In this document: piece by piece, positions 8,859 through 17,382 of the stretch
Position numbering within the stretch: the first letter of the stretch is position 1
How the letters are laid out: the number at the start of each line of letters is the position of its first letter
Source of the DNA: Streptomyces spinoverrucosus
GTDB taxonomy: Bacteria > Actinomycetota > Actinomycetes > Streptomycetales > Streptomycetaceae
DNA: 64,000 nt
Reading direction: 5' to 3'
NCBI RefSeq assembly: GCF_006539505.1
Contig: NZ_BJND01000020.1
Coordinates: 124,001 to 188,000, forward strand
Notes under the pieces: generated by a model
Database searches by the model: none
Seen by the model: the letters and a program-made list of their open reading frames with translations, nothing else
Told to the model about the DNA's origin: nothing
Made by a program: the position numbers and the translations under genes

Positions 8859-10880
8859 TCAGCCGTCGAGTCGTACGACCCGTACGGCGCCCGCCGGGAC
8901 CGCGAGGCGGCCGGCGGCACGTTCGCCGGTCAGCAGCTCGGTGCCGGGCGACTCCAGCGGCACCTTGGCGTCGGCGGTGGTGTGGTTGAAGGCGAACAGG
9001 AAGGTGCCGGACTCGCCGGTGCGGCGCACGACTTCGACGTCGTGGGGCAGGTCGGCGCGCGGGTCGAGCCGCGCGTCCTCGGCGGCCCAGCCCAGCAGGG
9101 CGTCCAGGCCGTCGTGGCCGAGGCGGGTGGAGACGTACCAGGCGGTGCCCTCGCCGAGGCGGTGCCGGGTGACGGCCGGGTGGCCGGCGGTGAGGCCGTC
9201 GGCGTACGTCCACACTGGCTCGGCGCCGCGCGGCACCACGAACTCCGTCCACACGTCGGCGCCGAGCTCGGAGCCGTCGGGGTCGGTGATGCGGACCTGC
9301 TCGCCCTTCAGCAGCGGCGAGAACTCCTCGACGGTCAGGCCGAGGACGTCCCGCAGCGGGCCCGGGTAGGCGCCCTCGTGGACGGCGTCGTGCTCGTCGA
9401 CGATGCCGGAGAAGTACGACACGACGAGGGTGCCGCCGTTCTCGACGTACCGCTTGAGACTGAGTCCGGCCGCCTCCGTCATCAGGTACAGCGCGGGTAC
9501 GACGACAAGGGGATACGCCGACAAGTCGGCTTCCGGGTGGGCGAAGTCGACGGTGAGGTGGCGGTCGTAGAGCACCTCGTAGAAGGCGTCGGCGCGTTCG
9601 CGGGCGTCGTGGTCCTCGGTGGGGCGCCAGTCGAGGTTCTGCGCCCACCAGGAGTGCCAGTCCCACAGGACGGCCACGTCGGCGACCGTGCGGGTGCCGC
9701 GGATCGGACTCAGCGAGTCGAGCGCCGCGCCGAGTTCGACGACCTCGCGCCACACGCGCGTGTCGGTGCCGCCGTGCGGGAGCATCGCCGAGTGGAACTT
9801 CTCGGCGCCGCGCCGGGACTGCCGCCACTGGAAGAACATCGCGCCCTCGGAGCCGCGTGCCACGTGCGCGAGGGAGTTGCGGGCCATCTGCCCGGGGGCC
9901 TTGGCGGGGTTGCGGGCCTGCCAGTTGATGCCCGAGGTGGAGTGCTCAAGCAGCAGCCAGGGGGCGCCGTCCGCGACCGAGCGGGTCAGGTCGGCGGCCA
10001 TCGCGAGGTTCACGTGGGTGCGGCGGCCGTCGGTGATCAGGTAGTGGTCGTTGGTGACGAGGTCGACCTCGCGGCCCCAGGCCCAGTAGTCGATGGAGTC
10101 GCACTGGCTGAGCGCGGTCATGAAGTTGGTGGTGACGGGGACGCCCGGCGAGAGGCGGTGCAGGATGTCCCGCTCCATGCGGAAGTTCTCGCGGATGGTG
10201 GCGTCGGCGAACCGCTTGTAGTCCAGGGCCTGTCCCGGGTTGCCGACGGTAGGCGTCAGGCGCGGCGGGTTGATCTGCTCGAAGTCGGTGTAGCGCTGGC
10301 CCCAGAAGGCAGTGCCCCAGGCCTCGTTGACGGCCTCGACCGTGCCGTACGTCGTCGCCAGCCAGCGGCGGAAGTGCGCGGCGCAGGAGTCGCAGTAGCA
10401 GGCGGAGACGGGGACGCCGTACTCGTTGTGCACGTGCCACATCGCGAGCGCGGGGTGGTCGCCGTAGCGCTCGGCGAGCCGTGTGGTGATGTTGGCGGCG
10501 GCCGTGCGGTAGTCGGCGTTGCTGTGGCAGATGGCGCCGCGCGAGCCGAACTCGTAGCGGGTGCCGTCGGCCGTGACCGGGAGCGCCTCGGGGTGGGCCC
10601 GGTAGAACCACACCGGCGGTGCCACGGTCGGCGTGCCCAGGTCGACGCGTACGCCGTTCTCGTGCAGCAGGTCGAGCAGACGGTCGAGCCAGCCGAAGTC
10701 GTACTGGCCCGGCGCGGGTTCCAGCAGCGCCCAGGAGAAGATCCCCACGCTCACCATGGAGACACCGGCCTCCCGCATCAGCCGGACGTCCTCGTGCCAG
10801 ACGCTTTCCGGCCACTGCTCGGGGTTGTAGTCCCCACCGAAGGCGAGCCTGGTGAGGCCCTTGGGCGTGGTCTCCGGCAT
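8859..10880 (-). CDS. Beta-galactosidase, GH42
   Basis: Intracellular beta-galactosidase of 673 residues, the usual GH42 length, without a signal peptide. It begins with the GH42 hallmark FGGDYNPEQWPE. The acid/base glutamate is in MWHVHNEYGVPVSAC near residue 150, next to a Cys cluster (C-Y-C-D-S-C) that binds zinc in family members. The nucleophile is in LLLEHSTSGINWQ near 310. The C-terminal third matches the trimerisation and beta domains (TVADVAVLWDWHSWWA onward). It probably hydrolyses imported galacto-oligosaccharides made by the neighbouring GH53. It is divergent from the ABC importer genes across a 181-nt region holding a LacI-type operator. ATG follows GGAGAGATCC. Confidence 0.93.
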   Translation of the reverse strand: MPETTPKGLTRLAFGGDYNPEQWPESVWHEDVRLMREAGVSMVSVGIFSWALLEPAPGQYDFGWLDRLLDLLHENGVRVDLGTPTVAPPVWFYRAHPEALPVTADGTRYEFGSRGAICHSNADYRTAAANITTRLAERYGDHPALAMWHVHNEYGVPVSACYCDSCAAHFRRWLATTYGTVEAVNEAWGTAFWGQRYTDFEQINPPRLTPTVGNPGQALDYKRFADATIRENFRMERDILHRLSPGVPVTTNFMTALSQCDSIDYWAWGREVDLVTNDHYLITDGRRTHVNLAMAADLTRSVADGAPWLLLEHSTSGINWQARNPAKAPGQMARNSLAHVARGSEGAMFFQWRQSRRGAEKFHSAMLPHGGTDTRVWREVVELGAALDSLSPIRGTRTVADVAVLWDWHSWWAQNLDWRPTEDHDARERADAFYEVLYDRHLTVDFAHPEADLSAYPLVVVPALYLMTEAAGLSLKRYVENGGTLVVSYFSGIVDEHDAVHEGAYPGPLRDVLGLTVEEFSPLLKGEQVRITDPDGSELGADVWTEFVVPRGAEPVWTYADGLTAGHPAVTRHRLGEGTAWYVSTRLGHDGLDALLGWAAEDARLDPRADLPHDVEVVRRTGESGTFLFAFNHTTADAKVPLESPGTELLTGERAAGRLAVPAGAVRVVRLDG

Positions 10881-10993
10881 GGATCTCTCCGTTTAATCGA
10901 TCATTTGGGAACGTGCACACACACCATCGGCAGTGCGAGCCCAACATAACCGCACAGCAACAACCATTGACAAGTGTCCGGGATGTTTCTCTA

Positions 10994-11009
10994 CTGTGAA
11001 CGCTCACAG
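10994..11009. promoter_or_regulatory. LacI-family operator between GH42 and sugar ABC operon
   Basis: CTGTGAACGCTCACAG is a palindrome with perfect 6-bp arms around a central CG, the classic form for LacI/GalR regulators. It lies 53 nt upstream of the substrate-binding protein start and ~115 nt from the divergent GH42 start. The LacI-type gene at the end of the importer operon is the natural ligand. A weaker palindrome, TTAATCGATCA, lies near 10893. Confidence 0.75.
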
Positions 11010-11061
11010 AAGCATGGCAGGTCCTCGCAGCAGGCGAGGACCCAGGTCAGGGGAGAGATCC

Positions 11062-12378
11062 ATGCCCAACACGAAGCGCCGCCGCCTCGTGGCATCCGCC
11101 GTCGCCGTCACGCTCGGCACCACCGCCCTCGCCGCTTGCGGCTCGTCCGACGACGGCGACGCCCAGTCGGGCCCGGTCTCGCTGACGTACTGGACCTGGA
11201 CGCCCGGCATGGACAAGGTCGTGGACCTGTGGAACAAGGGGCCGGGGAAGAAGGACCAGATCACGGTCACGGTGAAGAAGCAGGCGTCCGGCGACACGCT
11301 GGTCACCAAGATCCTCACCGCGCACAAGGCGGGCAAGGCCCCCGACCTGGTGCAGGCCGAGTACCAGGCGCTGCCGACGCTGGTCAGCAATGACGCGCTC
11401 GCCGACATATCAGGCGAAGTCGCCGATGCGAAGGGCAAGTTCGCCGAGGGCGTCTGGCAGCAGACCACGCTCGGCACGGACGCGGTCTACGCCGTCCCGC
11501 AGGACATCGGGCCGATGATGTTCTACTACCGCGAGGACCTGTTCAAGGAGTACGGCCTGAAGGTCCCCACCACCTGGGACGAGTTCGCCGACACGGCCCG
11601 CGCGCTGAAGAAGAAGGCCCCGGACAAGGACCTCACCACCTTCTCCGCCAACGACTCCGGCCTGTTCGCGGGCCTCGCCCAGCAGGCCGGCGCCAAGTGG
11701 TGGACGACTTCCGGCGACAAGTGGAAGGTCGGCATCGACGACGCGGCGACGCAGAAGGTCGCCAAGTTCTGGGGCGACCTCGTCAAGGAGGGCGCCATCG
11801 ACAACCAGCCGATGTACACCCCGGCCTGGAACAAGGCGCTCAACACCGGCAAGCAGATCGCCTGGGTCTCCGCCGTGTGGGCGCCGGGCACACTGACCAC
11901 GGCCGCGCCGGACACCAAGGGCAAGTGGGCCATGGCCCCGCTCCCCCAGTGGTCCGCGAGCGAGAACGTCACGGGCAGCTGGGGCGGTTCCTCCACCGCC
12001 GTCACCACCGACTCCCAGCACAAGGAGGCCGCCGCGAAGTTCGCCGCCTGGCTGAACACCGACCGCGACGCCCTGAACGCGCTGGCCAAGGAGAGCGGCA
12101 TCTACCCGGCGTCCACCTCCGCCCAGCTCAGCGGCGCCTTCACCACGCCGCCGGAGTACTTCTCGAACCAGGCGGACTTCTACACCACGGCCGCCGAGAT
12201 CGCGGAGACCACCGCCCCGTCCGCGTGGGGCCCCAACGTGAACGTCGCCTACACCACCTTCAAGGACGCCTTCGGCGCCGCCGCCAAGAACAAGTCGGAC
12301 TTCACCGCCGCCCTGAAGACCATGCAGGACGACACGGTCGCCGACATGAAGAAGCAGGGTTTCGAGGTCGCGGAGTGA
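11062..12378 (+). CDS. Sugar ABC transporter substrate-binding lipoprotein
   Basis: Family-1 extracellular solute-binding protein, 438 residues, tethered to the membrane outer face. The signal peptide ends in the lipobox T-A-L-A-A-C (Cys near residue 27). LTYWTWTPGMDKVVDLWNK and ITVTVKKQASGDTLVTKI follow, typical of CUT1 oligosaccharide-binding proteins; AVPQDIGPMMFYYREDLF is the hinge-region signature. ATG at 11062 has GGGGAGAG 5-10 nt upstream. It is first in a four-gene operon with two permeases and a LacI regulator and divergent from galactan hydrolases, so galacto-oligosaccharide is the likely ligand. No ATPase is encoded here; a shared MsiK-type ATPase would be expected elsewhere. Confidence 0.92.
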   Translation: MPNTKRRRLVASAVAVTLGTTALAACGSSDDGDAQSGPVSLTYWTWTPGMDKVVDLWNKGPGKKDQITVTVKKQASGDTLVTKILTAHKAGKAPDLVQAEYQALPTLVSNDALADISGEVADAKGKFAEGVWQQTTLGTDAVYAVPQDIGPMMFYYREDLFKEYGLKVPTTWDEFADTARALKKKAPDKDLTTFSANDSGLFAGLAQQAGAKWWTTSGDKWKVGIDDAATQKVAKFWGDLVKEGAIDNQPMYTPAWNKALNTGKQIAWVSAVWAPGTLTTAAPDTKGKWAMAPLPQWSASENVTGSWGGSSTAVTTDSQHKEAAAKFAAWLNTDRDALNALAKESGIYPASTSAQLSGAFTTPPEYFSNQADFYTTAAEIAETTAPSAWGPNVNVAYTTFKDAFGAAAKNKSDFTAALKTMQDDTVADMKKQGFEVAE

Positions 12379-13301
12379 CGAGCACGGCACGCCGGAAGTC
12401 GTACGGGGTCAAGGGGGCCCCGTACGCCTTCCTTCTCCCCGCAACGATCCTCTTCGCCCTGTTCTTCGCGCTGCCCATCGGGTACGCGATCTGGCTCAGC
12501 TTCCGCAAGGTGCAGGTCTCCGGCCTCGGCCTGGGCTCCGGTGCGCGGAAGGAGGTCTGGGCCGGTCTGGAGAACTACACAGACGCGCTCTCCGACAGCG
12601 AGCTGCTGAACGGGGCGCTGCGCGTCCTCGGTTACGGCTGCATCGTCGTCCCGGTGATGCTGGGCCTCGCCCTGCTGTTCGCCCTGATGCTCGACTCGGA
12701 GAAGGTCCGGCTCGCCCCCTTCACCCGGCTCGCGATCTTCCTGCCGTACGCCATCCCCGGCGTCGTCGCGGCCCTGCTGTGGGGCTTTCTGTATCTGCCG
12801 GACGTCAGCCCCTTCTACTTCGTGCTCGACAAGCTGGGCCTGCCGCAGCCGGATCTGCTGGACGGCGGTCCGCTCTATCTCGCCCTGTCGAACATCGCGG
12901 TGTGGGGCGGCACCGGCTTCAACATGATCGTCATCTACACCTCGCTGCAGGCCATCCCGGCCGAGGTGTACGAGGCGGCGAAGCTGGACGGTGCCACCCC
13001 GCTGCAGATCGCGCTCCGGATCAAGATCCCGATGGTGGCGCCCTCGCTGGTGCTGACCTTCTTCTTCTCGATCATCGCGACGCTCCAGGTGTTCAACGAG
13101 CCGACCACACTGAAACCGCTCACCAACTCCGTGTCGACGACCTGGAGTCCGCTGATGAAGGTGTACCGGGACGCCTTCGGCGAAGGCGACATCTACGCGG
13201 CGGCGGCCCAGGCCGTGATCATCGCGCTCGCCACGCTGGTGCTGTCCTTCGGCTTCCTGCGGGCCGCGAACCGTCGCAACAAGCAGGAGGCAGCACGATG
13301 A
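12375..13301 (+). CDS. Sugar ABC transporter permease (MalF type)
   Basis: CUT1-class inner-membrane permease of 308 residues with six predicted transmembrane helices, the first at PYAFLLPATILFALFFALPI. The cytoplasmic EAA loop that docks the ATPase is EVYEAAKLDGATPLQIALRIKIP near residue 200. The GTG start overlaps the stop of the binding-protein gene (GTGA), so the two are coupled. It pairs with the MalG-type permease immediately downstream. Function is clear; the sugar is inferred from the locus. Confidence 0.92.
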   Translation: MTSTARRKSYGVKGAPYAFLLPATILFALFFALPIGYAIWLSFRKVQVSGLGLGSGARKEVWAGLENYTDALSDSELLNGALRVLGYGCIVVPVMLGLALLFALMLDSEKVRLAPFTRLAIFLPYAIPGVVAALLWGFLYLPDVSPFYFVLDKLGLPQPDLLDGGPLYLALSNIAVWGGTGFNMIVIYTSLQAIPAEVYEAAKLDGATPLQIALRIKIPMVAPSLVLTFFFSIIATLQVFNEPTTLKPLTNSVSTTWSPLMKVYRDAFGEGDIYAAAAQAVIIALATLVLSFGFLRAANRRNKQEAAR

Positions 13302-14203
13302 GTTCTCTTGCCCTGCGCAAGGCCGCCCCGGCGGCCGGTACGACCCCGGGCACCGCCCAGGGCCCGCCGCTGCGCCGCCGGATCGCGCTGGTCCCGACCG
13401 TGGCGCTGCTGCTCGGCGCGCTGTACTGTCTGCTGCCGGTCGCCTGGGTGGTGATCGCGTCCACCAAGTCCGGCAGCGAGTTGTTCTCCACGTTCACCTT
13501 CCTGCCGGGCACCGGGTTCACCGAGAATCTCTCGGATCTGAGCGCCTACCGCGACGGCGTGTACTGGCAGTGGATGGGCAACTCCGCCCTCTACGCCGGT
13601 CTCGGGGCGCTGCTGTCGACGGCGGTGTCGTCCGTCAGCGGCTACGCGCTCGCGACGTACCGCTTCCGGGGCCGGGAGGCGATCTTCAACGTGCTGCTTG
13701 CGGGCGTACTGATGCCGCCGGTGATCCTCGCCGTCCCGCAGTACCTGCTGCTGGCCCAGGCGAACCTCACGGACTCGTACCTGTCCGTGCTGCTGCCGCA
13801 GATCCTCTCGCCGTACGGCGTCTACCTCTCGCGGATCTACGCCGCTGCCGCCGTCCCCGCCGATGTGGTGGAGGCCGCCCGGATGGACGGGGCGAACGAG
13901 TGGCGTATCTTCACCCGGATCGCGCTGCCGATGATGATCCCGGGGCTGGTGACGGTGTTCCTGTTCCAGTTCGTGGCGGTGTGGAACAACTTCCTGCTGC
14001 CGTTCATCATGCTCAGCGACGACGAGAAGTTCCCGATCACGCTCGGCCTGTACACGCTGCTGGAGCAGGGCGCCAACACGCCCGCGCTCTACACGCTGTT
14101 GATCACGGGCGCGTTCCTCGCGGTGCTTCCGCTGGTCGCGCTGTTCCTGGTCGTCCAGCGGTTCTGGAGCCTCGATCTGCTCTCCGGAGCCGTAAAGTCA
14201 TGA
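13298..14203 (+). CDS. Sugar ABC transporter permease (MalG type)
   Basis: Second CUT1 permease of the importer, 301 residues. A short polar N-terminus precedes the first helix (IALVPTVALLLGALYCLLPV). The EAA loop reads ADVVEAARMDGANEWRIFTRIALP near residue 190, and the C-terminus ends with the family's VVQRFWSLDLLSGAVKS. The ATG overlaps the upstream stop by four bases (ATGA) behind an AGGAGG site. The downstream LacI gene overlaps this stop in the same manner, so the four genes form one tightly coupled operon. Confidence 0.92.
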   Translation: MSSLALRKAAPAAGTTPGTAQGPPLRRRIALVPTVALLLGALYCLLPVAWVVIASTKSGSELFSTFTFLPGTGFTENLSDLSAYRDGVYWQWMGNSALYAGLGALLSTAVSSVSGYALATYRFRGREAIFNVLLAGVLMPPVILAVPQYLLLAQANLTDSYLSVLLPQILSPYGVYLSRIYAAAAVPADVVEAARMDGANEWRIFTRIALPMMIPGLVTVFLFQFVAVWNNFLLPFIMLSDDEKFPITLGLYTLLEQGANTPALYTLLITGAFLAVLPLVALFLVVQRFWSLDLLSGAVKS

Positions 14204-15231
14204 CCATGAGCAACACGGGGGGCCGGCGCAGGCCGCCGACGATTCACGACGTGGCGCGCGAGGCGGGCGTCTCGCGCGGCACCGTTTCGCGCGTACTCAA
14301 CGGCGGCCACTACGTCAGCCCGTCCGCCCAGGAGGCGGTCAACGCCGCCATCCGCAAGACGGGTTACGTCGTGAACCGCCACGCCCGCTCGCTGATCACC
14401 GGGCGTTCGGACTCGGTCGGCTTTCTGCTGACCGAGCCGCAGGAGCGGTTCTTCGAGGACCCCAACTTCAATGTCCTGCTGCGTGGTTGCACCCAGGCGC
14501 TGGCCCAGCACGACATCCCGCTGCTGCTGATGCTGGCCGGGACCGAGGACGAACGGCGGCGCATCACGCGGTACATCACCGCCGGGCACGTCGACGGGGT
14601 GCTGCTGGTCTCCAGCCACTCCGGGGATCCGGTGGCGCAGGAGTTGCGTGAGGCCGGTGTGCCGCTGGTGGCGTGCGGCAAGCCGATCGGGCTGGGCTCG
14701 AAGGTGAGTTACGTGGCCGCCGACGACCGGGACGGCGCGCGGGACATGGTGCGCCATCTGCTGTCGCTCGGGCGGCGCCGGATCGGCGTCGTCACCGGTC
14801 CGCTGGACACGCCCGGCGGTGTGGAGCGGCTCGCCGGTTACCGGGAGGTGCTCACCGAGGCCGGTGTCGAGGTCGACGACCGCCTCATCGTCTCCGGCGA
14901 CTACAGCAGGGCCAGCGGCGAGGCGGGCGCCGAGCGGCTGCTCGCGCAGGCTCCCGACATGGACGCGGTGTTCGTGGCGTCCGACCTGATGGCGCAGGGC
15001 GTGCTCACGGCACTGCAGCGGGCGGGGCGGCGGGTGCCGCAGGACGTGGCGGTCGGCGGCTTCGACGACTCCCCCGCCGCCGTCGCCGCCAGCCCGGAGC
15101 TGACGACCATACGGCAGCCGTGGGACCGGATCAGCGCCGAGATGGTGCGGGTGCTGCTCGCGCAGATCGGCGGCGAGGATCCGGCGGCGGTGATCCTGCC
15201 GACGGAGCTGGTGAAGCGGGAGTCGACGTGA
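14200..15231 (+). CDS. LacI-family transcriptional regulator of the galactan locus
   Basis: Repressor of 343 residues. The N-terminal LacI HTH spans about residues 13-60 (TIHDVAREAGVSRGTVSRVLN, then hinge-helix region RHARSLITGRS). The periplasmic-binding-like effector domain follows, with GVLLVSSHSGDP, GHVDG and VAVGGFDDSPAA as typical strings. It is the fourth gene of the importer operon and shares ATGA with the permease stop, giving autoregulation. The palindrome at 10994-11009 is its likely operator, and a galacto-oligosaccharide or galactose the likely inducer (inference). A second ATG lies two codons in. Confidence 0.92.
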   Translation: MTMSNTGGRRRPPTIHDVAREAGVSRGTVSRVLNGGHYVSPSAQEAVNAAIRKTGYVVNRHARSLITGRSDSVGFLLTEPQERFFEDPNFNVLLRGCTQALAQHDIPLLLMLAGTEDERRRITRYITAGHVDGVLLVSSHSGDPVAQELREAGVPLVACGKPIGLGSKVSYVAADDRDGARDMVRHLLSLGRRRIGVVTGPLDTPGGVERLAGYREVLTEAGVEVDDRLIVSGDYSRASGEAGAERLLAQAPDMDAVFVASDLMAQGVLTALQRAGRRVPQDVAVGGFDDSPAAVAASPELTTIRQPWDRISAEMVRVLLAQIGGEDPAAVILPTELVKREST

Positions 15232-15362
15232 GGGCGCGGGGGACCGGCATGGCCGCGTGAGCGACCGATCAGGATCGGAGAAGCCGTCCGCCGCTCCCCC
15301 GGCCTAGCGTGAGACCACCGACGGAATCGACCGTCGGACCACGCCACACGGAGGAGTACGCC

Positions 15363-15713
15363 ATGACCGCCGGCCTGCAAACGATCATCTACCCCGTCAA
15401 GGACCTCGACCGGGCGAAGTCCCTGTTCAGCGCGCTGCTCGGGGTGGAACCGCACACGGACGAGCCCTACTACGTCGGTCTCCGGGACGCCGGTCAGGAG
15501 ATCGGCCTCGACCCGAACGGCCACGCGAAAGGCCTGACCGGCCCGGTTCCCTACTGGCACGTGGCCGACATCCGGGCGACCCTCGCCGCGCTGCTGGCCG
15601 CGGGCGCGGAGACGTTGCAGGACGTACGGGAGGTCGGTCCCGGCCGCCTGATCGCCTCGGTGAAGGACCCGGACGGCAACCTGATCGGCCTGCTCCAGGA
15701 CGAGACCGACTGA
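15363..15713 (+). CDS. VOC-superfamily (glyoxalase/bleomycin-resistance fold) protein
   Basis: A 116-residue single-module vicinal-oxygen-chelate protein. It has the usual opening TIIYPVKDLDRAKSLFSALLG, a middle strand YVGLRDAGQEIGLDP and the closing IASVKDPDGNLIGLLQ. The metal-ligand residues are only partly conserved, so enzymatic activity cannot be assigned; it could be a binding protein. ATG at 15363 is preceded by GGAGGA about 7 nt upstream. A MarR-family gene follows on the same strand, separated by an inverted repeat, and the two may form a small response unit. Confidence 0.8.
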   Translation: MTAGLQTIIYPVKDLDRAKSLFSALLGVEPHTDEPYYVGLRDAGQEIGLDPNGHAKGLTGPVPYWHVADIRATLAALLAAGAETLQDVREVGPGRLIASVKDPDGNLIGLLQDETD

Positions 15714-15742
15714 GGCCGGGGTTGCTCCTTGCACACGCACTA

Positions 15743-15756
15743 GTTGCATACTCAAC
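15743..15756. promoter_or_regulatory. Inverted repeat, candidate MarR operator
   Basis: GTTGCATACTCAAC has 4-bp arms GTTG/CAAC around a TA-rich centre and lies 31 nt upstream of the MarR-family start. Sites of this AT-centred form are common for MarR proteins. Autoregulation is inferred. Confidence 0.4.
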
Positions 15757-15786
15757 AAATGGCCGGATCGGTGTTACCGTGCGGAT

Positions 15787-16176
15787 ATGGCAGCGAACAC
15801 GGTCGGCACCGGTCTGGAACAGCGGTGGCGGGACATCCTGTCGGTGCACGCGCGCACGATCTGCGAGATCGACCGCGTGCTCCATCCGCACGGGCTCGGC
15901 GCGAGCGACTTCGAGGTGCTGGACATCCTGGCCACCGCGGCACCCGAGGAGGGCGACCACTGCCGGGTACAGAACCTGGTGGGGCGGGTCCACCTCAGCC
16001 AGAGCGCCCTCTCCCGCCTCATCGGCCGGTTGGAGAAGGACGGCCTGGTCGAACGCTCCGTATGCGCCGAGGACCGGCGGGGCGTGTGGGTCGCCCTGAC
16101 CGGCAAGGGCCGCGCCCTGCATGCCGAGGTGCTGCCCCTGCAGCGGGCGGCACTGGAGCGGACCCTGAAGGGCTGA
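15787..16176 (+). CDS. MarR-family transcriptional regulator
   Basis: Winged-helix regulator of 129 residues. Helix 1 (HARTICEIDRVLHPHGLGASDFEVLDILA) leads into the recognition region NLVGRVHLSQSALSRLIGRLEKDGLVERSV, and the wing CAEDRRGVWVALTGKGRAL is the textbook MarR DxRG...LTxxG pattern. The C-terminal dimer helix is short. It follows the VOC gene and has a candidate operator just upstream. Target and ligand are unknown; phenolic compounds are common for the family but nothing here shows this. Confidence 0.88.
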   Translation: MAANTVGTGLEQRWRDILSVHARTICEIDRVLHPHGLGASDFEVLDILATAAPEEGDHCRVQNLVGRVHLSQSALSRLIGRLEKDGLVERSVCAEDRRGVWVALTGKGRALHAEVLPLQRAALERTLKG

Positions 16177-16285
16177 GTCGGTTCCCCCTGATGGCGGGCC
16201 ACCCGCCGGGGTACCTGGTCGTGACGGACACACACCCTCGGGAAAGCTGCTCCCACCGGGCCACCGAACACGAGAGGTGCCGAAC

Positions 16286-16555
16286 ATGACCGACTCCGAC
16301 CCGACCGCGCTCACCCTGCTGAGGGAGCGGGCCGACAGCGGCGACCCCGACGCGATCGACGAGCTGGTCGAACTCGCCGCCGAACGGGGCGACCTGGCCG
16401 AGCTGCGCCGCCTCGCCGACCGGGGCAGCAGCACCGCGACCGACCAGCTCATCGAGGTAGCCACCGAGCAGGGCAACCTCGATGAGCTGCGCCGCCTGGC
16501 CGACGCGGGCAACACCACCGCCGCCGACCAGCTCCTGGACCTCACCACCGAGTGA
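16286..16555 (+). CDS. Small helical-repeat protein, function unknown
   Basis: A very acidic 89-residue protein built from three 28-residue repeats: LLRERADSGDPDAIDELVEL..., ELRRLADRGSSTATDQLIEV... and ELRRLADAGNTTAADQLLDL.... Each predicts a pair of helices, as in HEAT- or Sel1-like solenoids. I do not recognise a named family. ATG at 16286 has GAGAGG 8 nt upstream; a GTG at 16277 overlaps that site and is less likely. It lies 12 nt from the convergent PqqB-like gene. A protein-binding role is plausible but not shown. Confidence 0.65.
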   Translation: MTDSDPTALTLLRERADSGDPDAIDELVELAAERGDLAELRRLADRGSSTATDQLIEVATEQGNLDELRRLADAGNTTAADQLLDLTTE

Positions 16556-16567
16556 CGCCCGAAGGGT

Positions 16568-17218
16568 TCACAGGACGAACTCGGCCCCGTCCGAAAGGAC
16601 TTCGATGCCCGCCTCGACCGCCTGCCCACGGGCCGCCGAGGCGGGGTCGAAGAGGGGGCTGGCGTCCTCCAGGCGGGTGTGGACACGGCGGATCCGGGTC
16701 GACGGGGAGAGGGCGGCGTCGGCGGTCGTGACGTACGTACCGTCCAGCACGGCGCAGTCGGCGCCCGCCAGCAGCTCGTCCAGCTTCGCGTCCCGTCCGG
16801 CCAGGCGGGGCGCGTAGACGAGCACACCGCCGGTGGCCAGATCCTCGACGCGGTACGCCGTCACCCAGCACTCGTCCGCGGCGCGCCGGGGCAGATACGC
16901 CGGCGCCGACGCCCCGACGGGGTGGGCGGTGACGACCAGGCCACCGGAGAGCACGAACCCGCCCGCGGTGAGGCTGTCGTGCCACTCCCACGGCGCATAC
17001 CGGTCGACCATGTCAGCAGCACACCCCGCACCGGTGTGGGCCGGGGTCCGGAGCCCGGCCACAGCGGGGATGTGGTCCCGGGAGTTGCCGGTGACGGCGG
17101 CCGCCTCCTGGGTACGGGTGGGCAGCTTGCCGTCACGGGCGGCGGCGCACGGCGTGCAGCCGCAGTTCCACCGTGGGAAGCCGCCACTGGCCGCGGTGCC
17201 GAGCAGGACGACCCTCAA
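16568..17218 (-). CDS. Shortened PqqB-like protein, metal-site segments missing
   Basis: Relative of the PQQ-biosynthesis protein PqqB (metallo-beta-lactamase fold), 216 residues against about 300 in the family. The start MRVVLLGTAASGGFPRWNC-x-C-x2-C and the later VEDLATGGVLVYAPRLAG...GADCAVLDGTYV match PqqB. The parts that normally hold the first metal-ligand-like segment and the later H-rich segment are absent; no HxHxDH is found. The end, VEAGIEVLSDGAEFVL, is family-like, so this looks like internal loss rather than truncation. It starts with TTG behind GGGAG. No pqqA, C, D or E lies nearby. It may be a decayed gene or a repurposed protein. Confidence 0.65.
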   Translation of the reverse strand: MRVVLLGTAASGGFPRWNCGCTPCAAARDGKLPTRTQEAAAVTGNSRDHIPAVAGLRTPAHTGAGCAADMVDRYAPWEWHDSLTAGGFVLSGGLVVTAHPVGASAPAYLPRRAADECWVTAYRVEDLATGGVLVYAPRLAGRDAKLDELLAGADCAVLDGTYVTTADAALSPSTRIRRVHTRLEDASPLFDPASAARGQAVEAGIEVLSDGAEFVL

Positions 17219-17382
17219 GACGACTCCCGACGTTCCTTCGCTGCGGATCCTTTCGCTGGGGTCTTCCCGTCGCGCGGGGCGTGACCACCCCGGCGCGGGG
17301 GAAATTTCCGGCCGACCTCGGCACGCGTCGGCCCGGCGGATGGCGTGTGACGTGGGCGTTCACCCGAGGTGAACGCCCAGGC

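Noticed and set aside
8598..10949. Plus-strand open frame of about 780 codons over the GH42 gene
   Set aside because: Antisense to a canonical GH42 with both catalytic glutamates; no family features of its own.
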